A stretch of DNA of 13,106 nucleotides, from NCBI GenBank assembly GCA_018896875.1, contig JAHILT010000047.1, positions 1 through 13,106 of the forward strand, given 5' to 3'. The notes beneath the pieces are model-generated. The model was given only the letters and a program-made list of their open reading frames with translations, had not been told where the DNA came from and did not search any database. The translations under genes and the position numbers were made by a program. Positions 7,736 through 13,106 of the stretch are shown one piece after another. The number at the start of each line of letters is the position of its first letter. The stretch's first letter is position 1. This DNA comes from Patescibacteria group bacterium (GTDB taxonomy: Bacteria; Patescibacteriota; Minisyncoccia; UBA6257; 02-FULL-45-10c).

Positions 7736-8656
7736 ATGAAAAAACAAAAATTTATTTCAATAAGTTTGTCGGTATTGTTCTCCTTTTTAGGAGTGTTTGT
7801 TGTTGCTTACGGAGCAACAGTAATTAGTACTAATATAACTACAGGCGGTACCTTAGATGTCACGGGTGCTTCTACATTAACAAGTGCTACATTGTCTACT
7901 ACTTTAGATGTCACTGGCGATGCTACTTTTGTTAACGCTTCTACAACTGGAATGTTGACTGTTGCTAATGGATTTATCTCTACGGCATCATCTAGTATTG
8001 CTAGTACATTTAGTATTGCCGGCACATTGGGTGTTACTGGTGTTTCCACTTTAACTGGGAATGTGATTTTAACTACTGCTTCTTCAACTGGTCAAGTAAA
8101 ATTGGATAATTTAGTTGTCGGGGAAGTTTCTCTTGGTGTATCTATTAGTTCTGCTGGTGCTATTTCTGCGAGTAGTACTTTAGATGTCACTGGCGATGCT
8201 ACTTTTGTTAACGCTTCTACAACTGGAATGTTGACTATTGCTAATGGACTTATTTCTACAGCATCAACTAGTATTGCTGATACCTTGAGCGTCGTTGGTA
8301 AAACTACAATGGTTAATGCTTCTACAACTGCTATTTCTGCTTCGGGAAGTTTAAGGATTGGTAATTCAGGTGCGCCTTTAACAAAAATAGTTGCTGGTTA
8401 TTGTACTATTGCCACATTGTCTCCTACTGCATCTTCTACGGCGGTTGCCGATTGTACTCCTAATGAAAGTGGATTGATAGCGGAGGGCGATATAGTAATG
8501 GTAATGGCAACTGGCTCATTGCCTGTTAACTTTTCGATTAGTGGCGCTTCTTCTACTGCTACTAATATTATTGGTGTTGAGATTTATAATCATGGCTATG
8601 ACAGCACTGCTGCAACAGGAATTCATTCTTTCAATTTCATCGCGATAACAAAGTAA
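7736..8656 (+). CDS. Secreted low-complexity repeat protein with LDVTG motifs
   Basis: 306 residues with a Sec signal peptide (basic KKQK, hydrophobic core about 8-25, cleavage near AYGA-TV). The mature protein is almost all Thr, Ser, Ala, Gly and Val in short strands built around LDVTG/TLxVTG, such as GGTLDVTGASTLTS, STLDVTGDATFVNASTTGML and GTLGVTGVSTLTG, which suggests a beta-helix or stacked beta-strand fibre. Two stretches are near-identical over about 30 residues, mirrored by DNA repeats at 7900-7990 and 8176-8266. The C-terminal 85 residues are less repetitive, contain two cysteines (GYCTIA and ADCTPN) that could form a disulfide, and end in a hydrophobic strand. Similar strings occur in long surface proteins of Patescibacteria; no enzymatic function is visible. 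Likely a cell-surface structural protein, co-transcribed with the next gene (19-nt gap). Confidence 0.75.
   Translation: MKKQKFISISLSVLFSFLGVFVVAYGATVISTNITTGGTLDVTGASTLTSATLSTTLDVTGDATFVNASTTGMLTVANGFISTASSSIASTFSIAGTLGVTGVSTLTGNVILTTASSTGQVKLDNLVVGEVSLGVSISSAGAISASSTLDVTGDATFVNASTTGMLTIANGLISTASTSIADTLSVVGKTTMVNASTTAISASGSLRIGNSGAPLTKIVAGYCTIATLSPTASSTAVADCTPNESGLIAEGDIVMVMATGSLPVNFSISGASSTATNIIGVEIYNHGYDSTAATGIHSFNFIAITK
7900..7990 (+). repeat. Internal direct repeat, copy 1
   Basis: Matches 8176-8266 at an offset of 276 bp (92 codons). The first 61 bp (7900-7960) are identical and the rest differ at only a few positions. Identity across synonymous positions points to a recent duplication or gene conversion rather than only protein-level selection. 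Confidence 0.9.
8176..8266 (+). repeat. Internal direct repeat, copy 2
   Basis: Second copy of the element at 7900-7990, exact over 8176-8236 and then differing at a few sites such as 8237 and 8249. It encodes TLDVTGDATFVNASTTGMLT again. Confidence 0.9.
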
Positions 8657-8675
8657 TTCGGTTAAAAAATTATTT

Positions 8676-9704
8676 ATGAAAAAATACCTATCAATTTTAG
8701 TCGGGCTGATAATGATTTTAGGCGTTGTTCCTGTCTATGCTGCCAATGAGGTAACTGTTGGTCCTGAAACTCAAATTTTAGTGAGTGATTATACATTAGT
8801 TGTTTCTGGTGTTGATAGAACAATTGATTCCTTGACAGTAACTGACAGTAATTTTACCGTCAGTTTAGCTCCAGGAGCTAATTTCAGTGTGGTATCTAAC
8901 GATAAAAGAAAGTTCTCTTATACTGTTGGCACTGGTGTAACAGTTGGATTGCGTTGTACAGGAGATTCTTATGTATCTTTTGCGGCCTCCAGTGATAATG
9001 CGGCTGCTGTTTCTGTAATAGTAACTCCATCAACAACTGAAACTTGTGATGGTACTACTACGACGGCTACTACGGTGACAGGCAGTACTTCTGGTGGTGG
9101 TGGTTCAGGTGGAGGGAATAATCCTAATGCCAATATATTTGCCCAGACCCAAACCACTGTTCAAGCTCAAGTTTCGCCAGTGACGGAGACGATTACTACT
9201 ACCACAGTTGTTCCTTCAGCTACTTCGGTAAGTACTTATAAATTTACTAAAGCGTTAGTTTATGGTTCTGAAAGTGTTGGAGTAACAGAGCTTCAAGAAA
9301 GATTAACAAGTGAGGGGGTTTATAGTGGTCCTGTTACTGGATACTTTGGTCCATTAACTTTGGCTGCTGTTAAGAAATATCAAGAGAAAGAGGGTATTGC
9401 TACATCTGGACAGGCTGGATATGGTAATGTTGGACCTTTGACTAGGGCGGAGTTAAATACTTCGGCTCAGGTTTCTGCTTCAGCTTCTGTTTCTGCTCCA
9501 GTTTCTGTTTCGGTTTCCGCCCCAACATCACAATCTGGAATTTTACAGAGCATTAGTCAGTTTAGATTACAGATAAGAGTTTTTGAAGATGCACAGACTT
9601 TAATTCCTTCTAGTAATACTCAGGGAATTGCTAATGTTGAAGTTCATATTGAAGGATTACGAAATCAGCTTTTACAGACAATTAATCAGTATCTTGGACA
9701 GTAG
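8676..9704 (+). CDS. Secreted protein with a peptidoglycan-binding (PG_binding_1) domain
   Basis: 342 residues. Signal peptide 1-22 (KKYLSILVGLIMILGVVPVYA, cleavage before ANE). Residues 23-125 form a beta-rich domain with two cysteines (C94, C124) that could pair. A Thr-rich, Gly-rich linker follows, with SGGGGSGGGNNPN at 139-151. The PG_binding_1 domain is at about 190-262: GSESVGVTELQERL, GVYSGPVTGYFGPLTLAAVKKYQ and GNVGPLTRAEL carry the family's LQ-L, G-FG-T and V-FQ positions. A Ser/Ala/Val linker (264-288) leads to a helical tail (290-342). There is no hydrolase domain, so it probably anchors or spaces something at the wall rather than cutting it. It lies 19 nt after the LDVTG-repeat gene and before a strong terminator, so the two form one secreted-protein unit and may work together. 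Confidence 0.82.
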   Translation: MKKYLSILVGLIMILGVVPVYAANEVTVGPETQILVSDYTLVVSGVDRTIDSLTVTDSNFTVSLAPGANFSVVSNDKRKFSYTVGTGVTVGLRCTGDSYVSFAASSDNAAAVSVIVTPSTTETCDGTTTTATTVTGSTSGGGGSGGGNNPNANIFAQTQTTVQAQVSPVTETITTTTVVPSATSVSTYKFTKALVYGSESVGVTELQERLTSEGVYSGPVTGYFGPLTLAAVKKYQEKEGIATSGQAGYGNVGPLTRAELNTSAQVSASASVSAPVSVSVSAPTSQSGILQSISQFRLQIRVFEDAQTLIPSSNTQGIANVEVHIEGLRNQLLQTINQYLGQ

Positions 9705-9711
9705 AATAGTA

Positions 9712-9730
9712 ATTAGCGACTAGCGACTAG
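9712..9730 (+). repeat. Heptamer repeat GCGACTA x2
   Basis: ATTAGCGACTAGCGACTAG matches ATTAGCCACTAGCCACTAG found on the far side of recG (12647-12665 and 12687-12705) with two changes only, one per heptamer. Confidence 0.75.
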
Positions 9731-9762
9731 AGAAAAAATAGAGATTATTCATATTATAAAAT

Positions 9763-9796
9763 AAAAGAGCGTAGCTTTATAAAGTTACGCTCTTTT
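9763..9796 (+). terminator. Strong intrinsic terminator, usable in both directions
   Basis: AAAAGAGCGTA (9763-9773) pairs perfectly with TACGCTCTTTT (9786-9796). Between them a G-T wobble pair and the palindrome CTTTATAAAG (9775-9784) extend the stem. The arm ends supply a T-tract on + and, by symmetry, on -. It ends the secreted-protein unit. The 12-mer CTTTATAAAGTT of the loop side recurs at 9803-9814. Confidence 0.85.
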
Positions 9797-9846
9797 GACT
9801 GACTTTATAAAGTTGGGAATAGTGTTAGAAAAAACAAAAAAAGTGG

Positions 9847-9876
9847 TTAGATTTGAGGTCAAATTCAGTGTATAAT
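9847..9876 (+). promoter_or_regulatory. Possible promoter for recG
   Basis: A perfect TATAAT (9871-9876) lies 18 bp after TTAGAT (9847-9852), a weak -35. It is just downstream of the terminator, where recG needs a promoter. Transcription from it would give recG a leader of about 200 nt, unlike the near-leaderless genes on either side. Confidence 0.4.
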
Positions 9877-9887
9877 ATACAAATAAA

Positions 9888-9984
9888 TACAAATCTACGA
9901 ATGAATACAAATACTACAAATGACAACGAATAATTTGTAATTATTTATTATTTATAACATTCGTATATCTAATTAGTATCGTAG
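9888..9984. repeat. Cluster of TACRAAT words with inverted partners
   Basis: TACAAAT or TACGAAT occurs at 9888, 9896, 9906 and 9915, with AACGAAT at 9925, at a spacing of 8-10 bp. Inverted copies ATTTGTA (9933) and ATTCGTA (9959) follow. Outer arms CTACGA (9895-9900) and TCGTAG (9979-9984) also pair, as do ACGAATG (9897-9903) and CATTCGT (9958-9964), so the transcript could fold into a long imperfect hairpin. Confidence 0.6.
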
Positions 9985-10010
9985 TTACAAAAAACAAACA
10001 AAAAAGAGAG

Positions 10011-10074
10011 GATAGTAATTCGATAGAAGACAATAGTAATTGTTTAAGAAAGAGTAATTTAACAGTAATTTAAT
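10011..10074 (+). repeat. AGTAATT-rich repeat tract before recG
   Basis: The word AGTAATT occurs four times in about 60 nt (in GATAGTAATT at 10011, AGACAATAGTAATT at 10028-10041, AGAGTAATTTAA at 10051-10062, and CAGTAATTTAA at about 10063). Closely similar strings in the same orientation lie after recG at 12724-12754. The tract ends at an AGAGAG just before the recG ATG, the nearest thing to a Shine-Dalgarno in the window. Confidence 0.55.
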
Positions 10075-10083
10075 TAGAGAGAT

Positions 10084-12591
10084 ATGGATTTAAATACCGA
10101 GTTAAGTAAAATTGGCGGTATTAGTGCTAGTTTTGTTTCAAAACTTAGCAAGCTTAAAATTTGTTCAGTTAGAGATCTTTTGTGGCATTTTCCTTTTAGG
10201 TACGACGATTTTTCTAAAATAATTCCTATAAGTGATTTAGTGCCTGGGCAACCTGCTACGATTCATGGAACGATACAGAAGATAGGAATGCGTAGGACTT
10301 TTAGAAAAAAACTTGTGTTGATTGAGGCTATTATTGTTGATGAAACTGGTGGGATAAGAGCGACTTGGTTTAATCAAATTTATCTTTTAAAGACATTGAA
10401 GACTGGAACACAGGCTAATTTTGCTGGGAAGGTAGTTGATTCAAAAAATGGTGTTTATCTTGCTAGTCCAGTTCATGAAATAACTTCTAGTCGGGGGATT
10501 TCTAGTGCTGAAAGTGGACCGAGTCATACTGCTGGGTTAATTCCTGTTTATTCTGAAACTAGAGGTGTGTCTTCAAAGTTTTTAAGATACATAATGAAAC
10601 CAATATTAAAATTGCTTCCGCCGATTGAAGAATTTTTACCTAAAGAAACTTTGTTGGAAAATAATTTGCCGGATATTAATTTTGCTATTAAGAAAATTCA
10701 TTTTCCCTTAAGGATGTTACAAGCGGAGATGGCTAAGAAAAGATTTGCTTTTGAAAATTTGTTTTTATTTCAACTTAATAATTTAAAAATAAAATTAAAG
10801 TTAGCTGACCAAAAAAGTACGCCGATACCAGTAGATAAATTTTTTTTAAGTAAATTAATAAGTCAGTTGCCGTTTTTACTTACCAATTCTCAAAAGGATG
10901 TTTTGAAAGAAGTTCTTTTGGATATTCAAAGAGATAGACCTATGAATCGTTTGCTTCAGGGGGATGTGGGTTCTGGGAAAACAATTATTGCTGCGCTTGC
11001 AGCGATTTTGGTGGCTAAAGATGAACATCAGGTTGCTATTTTGGCTCCGACCGAAATATTAGCTCAACAACATTATCATACGCTTACCAATTTGTTTAAG
11101 GGATATAAAAAAGAAATAGAAATTTTAACTGCTAGTTCAAAAAAGAAAAAGGTTATTAATGAAAAAATTAAAAGTGGTGAGATTAAGATTGTTATTGGAA
11201 CACATGCCATTATTCAAAAGAGCGTGGAGTTTAATGATTTGGCTTTAGTAATTGTAGATGAACAACATCGTTTTGGCGTTCAGCAACGAGCTGAACTCGT
11301 TGCTCGCGGACTTACACAGACTAAAACGCAGACTAACGCGGACAGAATTTCGGGGAAATCCGCATTGGTGCCACATTTTCTTTCTATGTCTGCTACGCCG
11401 ATTCCTAGAACTTTGGCTATTACAATTTTTGGAGATTTGGATTTATCAATTATCAATGAAATGCCTCCAGGGAGAAAAGTGGTGACTACTAAAGTTGTAG
11501 AGCCAGTTGATAGATTAAAAGCATATGGATTTATTAAAGAACAAGTTAAAAAAGGTAGACAGGCTTTTGTTATTTGTCCTCGTATAGAGCCCTTTGAGGC
11601 GCGGATTAATACGGACTATACGCGGACTAACGCGGACACTATTGACGCTGACTACGTAGACAATACACAGACTAACGACCAACGATCTATGACTAACGAC
11701 CCCACACTCACAGATGAGTATGGGGCAAGCAAAGAAAGAAAAAGCAAAGAGCAGAATGACCAACGAGTTATTACTGATAACCAGCAAATAACAACTGATG
11801 ATAAAGATGAAAAAAACGAAGAAAGAATAAGAGAAAGAAGAGGGGAAAATCCACCCCAACCCTCCTTTTTAAAGGAGGGGGTAGGACATGGGAATGACCC
11901 CAGTGAAATAGTGCGACAAGGTCGCAATTTCACGGGGCAGGCAGAGGGAAGAGGGGGTAATATAGAGAGAAGGTTTTTGAGTGAAGCACAACAGAAAATA
12001 TTAGAGTTGAAATCTGTTAAGGAAGAGTTTGATAAACTTTCTTCGAAAGTTTTTCCAGATCTTAAGATTGCTATGTTACACGGTAAGATGAAAAGCATAG
12101 AGAAGGAAAAAATTATGAAGGGTTTTTTGGATAAAGAATATGATATTTTGGTTTGTACTTCGGTGGTGGAAGTGGGAATTGATGTTCCGAATGCGACCAT
12201 AATGATGATTGAGGGATCGGATAGATTTGGGTTGGCGCAACTTTATCAATTTCGTGGGCGTGTTGGAAGAGGAGCTCATCAATCTTTTTGTTTTTTGTTC
12301 ACTGATTCAGAATCGCAATCAACGCAAAAAAGATTAGAGTTTCTTCAGAGTGCAAAAAATGGTTTTGAATTGGCTGAAAAAGATTTGGAATTGAGAGGCC
12401 CTGGTCAGTTTTTGGGTAAGGTACAAACTGGCATTCCTGATATAGCCATGGATAGTTTAAAAGATATTAAATTGGTTAAGGCGGCTAAAAGTTCTGCGGA
12501 AGAGTTATTGTCTAATGATCCGAAATTTTCTAAACATCCTTTATTAGCGAAACGTTTTAAGGAGTTTCAGGAGAGAGTGCATATGGAATAG
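10084..12591 (+). CDS. recG: ATP-dependent DNA helicase RecG with two in-frame repeat insertions
   Basis: RecG remodels stalled forks and branched DNA. The wedge/OB region is about 50-150. Helicase motifs: LTNSQKDVL (266-274), Walker A GDVGSGKT (293-300), APTEILAQQH (321-330), DEQH (392-395), SATPIPRT (436-443), VEVGIDVPNA (695-704), QFRGRVGRG (722-730), and a C-terminal RGPGQFLG region (771-778). All key motifs are intact. At 835 residues it is about 145 longer than usual. The excess is two insertions: about 409-428 (between DEQHRFGVQQR and the SATP motif), and about 504-636 (between VICPRIEP and LKSVKEEFDKLSSKVFPDL). The second is polar, low in complexity and built from repeat and hairpin DNA; without both the length is about 688. 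There are no in-frame stops, so the insertions are presumably translated as surface loops. The array at 12591-12705 starts at the stop codon. Confidence 0.95.
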   Translation: MDLNTELSKIGGISASFVSKLSKLKICSVRDLLWHFPFRYDDFSKIIPISDLVPGQPATIHGTIQKIGMRRTFRKKLVLIEAIIVDETGGIRATWFNQIYLLKTLKTGTQANFAGKVVDSKNGVYLASPVHEITSSRGISSAESGPSHTAGLIPVYSETRGVSSKFLRYIMKPILKLLPPIEEFLPKETLLENNLPDINFAIKKIHFPLRMLQAEMAKKRFAFENLFLFQLNNLKIKLKLADQKSTPIPVDKFFLSKLISQLPFLLTNSQKDVLKEVLLDIQRDRPMNRLLQGDVGSGKTIIAALAAILVAKDEHQVAILAPTEILAQQHYHTLTNLFKGYKKEIEILTASSKKKKVINEKIKSGEIKIVIGTHAIIQKSVEFNDLALVIVDEQHRFGVQQRAELVARGLTQTKTQTNADRISGKSALVPHFLSMSATPIPRTLAITIFGDLDLSIINEMPPGRKVVTTKVVEPVDRLKAYGFIKEQVKKGRQAFVICPRIEPFEARINTDYTRTNADTIDADYVDNTQTNDQRSMTNDPTLTDEYGASKERKSKEQNDQRVITDNQQITTDDKDEKNEERIRERRGENPPQPSFLKEGVGHGNDPSEIVRQGRNFTGQAEGRGGNIERRFLSEAQQKILELKSVKEEFDKLSSKVFPDLKIAMLHGKMKSIEKEKIMKGFLDKEYDILVCTSVVEVGIDVPNATIMMIEGSDRFGLAQLYQFRGRVGRGAHQSFCFLFTDSESQSTQKRLEFLQSAKNGFELAEKDLELRGPGQFLGKVQTGIPDIAMDSLKDIKLVKAAKSSAEELLSNDPKFSKHPLLAKRFKEFQERVHME
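11282..11304 (+). repeat. Perfect hairpin inside recG, before insertion 1
   Basis: AGCAACGAG (11282-11290) pairs perfectly with CTCGTTGCT (11296-11304) around a CTGAA loop. It encodes part of QQRAELVARG, still compatible with the RecG consensus there, and leads into the repeat insertion. Confidence 0.8.
11308..11367 (+). repeat. recG insertion 1: short repeat element read as GLTQTKTQTNADRISGKSAL
   Basis: About 60 nt with no counterpart in ordinary RecG. It is built from CGCRGACTAA-like words, including ACACAGACTAA (11314-11324) and GACTAACGCGGACA (11331-11344), both repeated exactly in insertion 2 and read in the same frame. It ends in a bulged hairpin (11338-11363) in which GCGG and ATTTC pair with GAAATCCGC around GGG. 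Confidence 0.75.
11670..11704 (+). repeat. Heptamer array inside recG
   Basis: Five 7-bp units in a row: GACTAAC, GACCAAC, GATCTAT, GACTAAC, GACCCCA. GACCAACGA recurs at 11758-11766, where a decayed continuation may lie. The units resemble the heptamers flanking recG (GCGACTA, GCCACTA, GGGATTA). Confidence 0.7.
11700..11725 (+). repeat. Hairpin element in recG insertion 2
   Basis: CCCCACACTCA (11700-11710) pairs with TGAGTATGGGG (11715-11725) with one mismatch, loop CAGA. Confidence 0.8.
11860..11879 (+). repeat. Hairpin element in recG insertion 2, encoding PPQPSFLKEGVG
   Basis: CCCTCCTTT (11860-11868) and AAAGGAGGG (11871-11879) form a perfect 9-bp stem with a two-base gap. The flanks (CCACCCCAA before, GGTAGGACATGGG after) probably belong to the element. 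From memory, PPQPSFLKEG-like strings turn up where dispersed palindromes run into open frames in many genomes; this was not checked here. Confidence 0.8.
11898..11937 (+). repeat. Long bulged hairpin in recG insertion 2
   Basis: Seventeen base pairs in three blocks: CCCC with GGGG, GTGAAAT (11903-11909) with ATTTCAC (11927-11933), and TGCGAC (11912-11917) with GTCGCA (11921-11926), around an AAG loop. Only an A (11902) and an AG (11910-11911) bulge from the left arm. Confidence 0.85.
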
Positions 12592-12705
12592 TCACTAGGG
12601 ATTGGGGACAGCCACTAGCCACTAGGGATTAGGGATTAGGATAGGGATTAGCCACTAGCCACTAGGGATTAGGGATTAGGATAGGGATTAGCCACTAGCC
12701 ACTAG
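12591..12705 (+). repeat. Heptamer array including a 40-bp tandem repeat
   Basis: Two exact 40-bp units (12611-12650, 12651-12690) and a 15-bp partial third (12691-12705). Each unit is GCCACTA x2, GGGATTA x2, GGATA, then GGGATTA. A degenerate lead-in (GTCACTA, GGGATTG, GGGACA) starts at 12591, the last base of the recG stop codon. No stable hairpin or reading frame is evident. Confidence 0.9.
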
Positions 12706-12723
12706 ATATTAAGAATATAGAAA

Positions 12724-12754
12724 AGAGTAATTTAATAGAAAGACGATAGTAATT
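12724..12754 (+). repeat. AGTAATT-type repeat after recG
   Basis: AGAGTAATTTAA (12724-12735) is identical to 10051-10062, and AGACGATAGTAATT (12741-12754) differs by one base from 10028-10041. Both are in the same orientation as their partners upstream of recG. Confidence 0.6.
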
Positions 12755-12826
12755 TTTAATTATTAATTTTAAATTTTTAAACGAAGATAAAGAATAAAAA
12801 CCAAGAAAATACTTTTTTGGTTGTGG

Positions 12827-12832
12827 TAAAAT
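12827..12832 (+). promoter_or_regulatory. Possible -10 element giving a leaderless transcript
   Basis: TAAAAT ends 8 nt before the ATG at 12841, so a transcript would start at or next to the start codon, as at 7718-7736. No good -35 is seen at 16-18 bp upstream, and no Shine-Dalgarno precedes the ATG. Confidence 0.4.
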
Positions 12833-12840
12833 GTAAGCAT

Positions 12841-13106
12841 ATGAAAAACATAACATTATTTACAGTCCTATTATCATTAATTTTTGTTGGGGGAGTAGCT
12901 TTTGCTCAAGAAGTCGAACTGTCTGATCCTGGTATGACTCCTGATAGCCCATTTTACTTCTTAGAAAGGGTTTCAGAAGCAGTTGGCACATTCTTTACTT
13001 TTGGCGACCTCAAAAAAGCTGAAAGACACGCTTTACTTGCTAATGAAAGATTAGCTGAAGCAAAAGCTGTGATGGAGAAAGGGAAATCAGAACTCGTAGA
13101 AAAAAC
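12841..13106 (+). CDS. N-terminal part of a secreted DUF5667 protein
   Basis: The frame is open from the ATG at 12841 to the window edge, giving 88 complete codons. Residues 1-22 are a Sec signal peptide (KNITLFTVLLSLIFVGGVAFA, cleavage before QEVEL). The mature start has the DUF5667 pattern: DPGMTPDSPFYFLERVSEAV, then FTFGDLKKAERHALLANERL and a charged helical stretch (AEAKAVMEKGKSELVEK). The proline-rich PG-x-x-P-x-S-x-F-Y motif followed by long amphipathic helices is usual for this family, which is common in actinobacteria and Patescibacteria and has no known activity. Its C-terminal part lies outside the window, so fusion to other domains cannot be judged. Confidence 0.8.
   Translation, partial: MKNITLFTVLLSLIFVGGVAFAQEVELSDPGMTPDSPFYFLERVSEAVGTFFTFGDLKKAERHALLANERLAEAKAVMEKGKSELVEK

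Larger units (their letters stand above)
9705..10083. other. 379-nt non-coding region between the secreted-protein unit and recG
   Basis: No convincing gene is present on either strand. It holds, in order, a short heptamer repeat, a strong terminator, a possible promoter, a cluster of direct and inverted TACRAAT words, and a run of AGTAATT words leading to the recG start. These are listed separately. Confidence 0.8.
11593..11991 (+). repeat. recG insertion 2: composite of several repeats, about 130 codons
   Basis: Spans roughly residues 504-636 of RecG; edges are approximate because the native loop varies in length. In order it holds 10-11-bp CGCGGACTAA-like repeats (about 11600-11640), a heptamer array (11670-11704), three hairpins (11700-11725, 11860-11879, 11898-11937) and purine-rich spacers. 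Its hairpin parts are much richer in G and C than the rest of the gene. It has no stop codon in the recG frame and is a multiple of three. Confidence 0.8.

Noticed and set aside
11593..11991. Intein or intron as the explanation for the long RecG insertion
   Set aside because: No intein start (Cys/Ser block A) or C-terminal His-Asn block is visible, no homing endonuclease motif is present, and the sequence is low-complexity and repeat-derived. The frame is open, so no intron needs to be removed.
11515..12200. Long open frames on the - strand across the recG insertion
   Set aside because: They exist because the repeat DNA lacks stops on the other strand. Their proteins are low-complexity (Ser/Phe/Leu-rich), match no known family, and overlap a clear RecG.
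12591..12705. CRISPR array
   Set aside because: Units are contiguous 40-bp tandem copies with no unique spacers, and no cas gene is near.

Overview
This AT-rich window carries every recognisable gene on the + strand. It looks like a chromosome fragment from a Candidate Phyla Radiation (Patescibacteria, Parcubacteria-like) bacterium. The pointers are almost complete absence of Shine-Dalgarno sequences, promoters placed so close to start codons that transcripts would be nearly leaderless, an O-antigen-ligase/TPR fusion, a DUF5667 protein, secreted proteins with LDVTG-type repeats and a Gly-rich linker before a peptidoglycan-binding domain, and short repeats between and inside genes. The lineage is an inference from gene style, not from a marker gene. 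TGA ends one gene (7609-7611) and is not read through elsewhere, so the code looks standard (table 11) rather than the UGA=Gly code of Gracilibacteria/Absconditabacteria.

Region 1 (1-7611) is a tightly packed surface-glycan operon: the tail of a protein that may be a glycosyltransferase, a PseH-like GNAT acetyltransferase, a pseudaminic acid synthase (PseI), an acetolactate-synthase-like ThDP enzyme, an ABC exporter of the MsbA/PglK type, and an O-antigen-ligase-like membrane protein with C-terminal TPRs. Gaps are 11-31 nt. Read together, the genes make a nonulosonic acid and probably a second modified sugar, flip the lipid-linked glycan and ligate or polymerise it on the surface. The earlier pseudaminate genes (pseB, C, F, G) are not here and would be expected upstream.

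Region 2 (7612-9796) is a two-gene unit with its own promoter and a strong terminator. It encodes a secreted LDVTG-repeat protein with a recent internal duplication and a secreted peptidoglycan-binding-domain protein.

Region 3 (9797-12840) is recG in a repeat-rich setting. The leader and both flanks hold short repeats (TACRAAT words, AGTAATT words, a heptamer array that grows into an exact 40-bp tandem repeat). RecG itself is 835 residues instead of about 690 because two in-frame insertions, about 20 and about 130 residues, interrupt the helicase domains between conserved motifs. Both insertions consist of repeat DNA: they share a 14-mer and an 11-mer read in the same frame, the larger has a heptamer array resembling those flanking the gene, and hairpins lie in or beside them. 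This is the most unusual feature of the window and recalls Rickettsia palindromic elements.

Region 4 (12841-13106) is the start of a secreted DUF5667 protein, cut by the window end.
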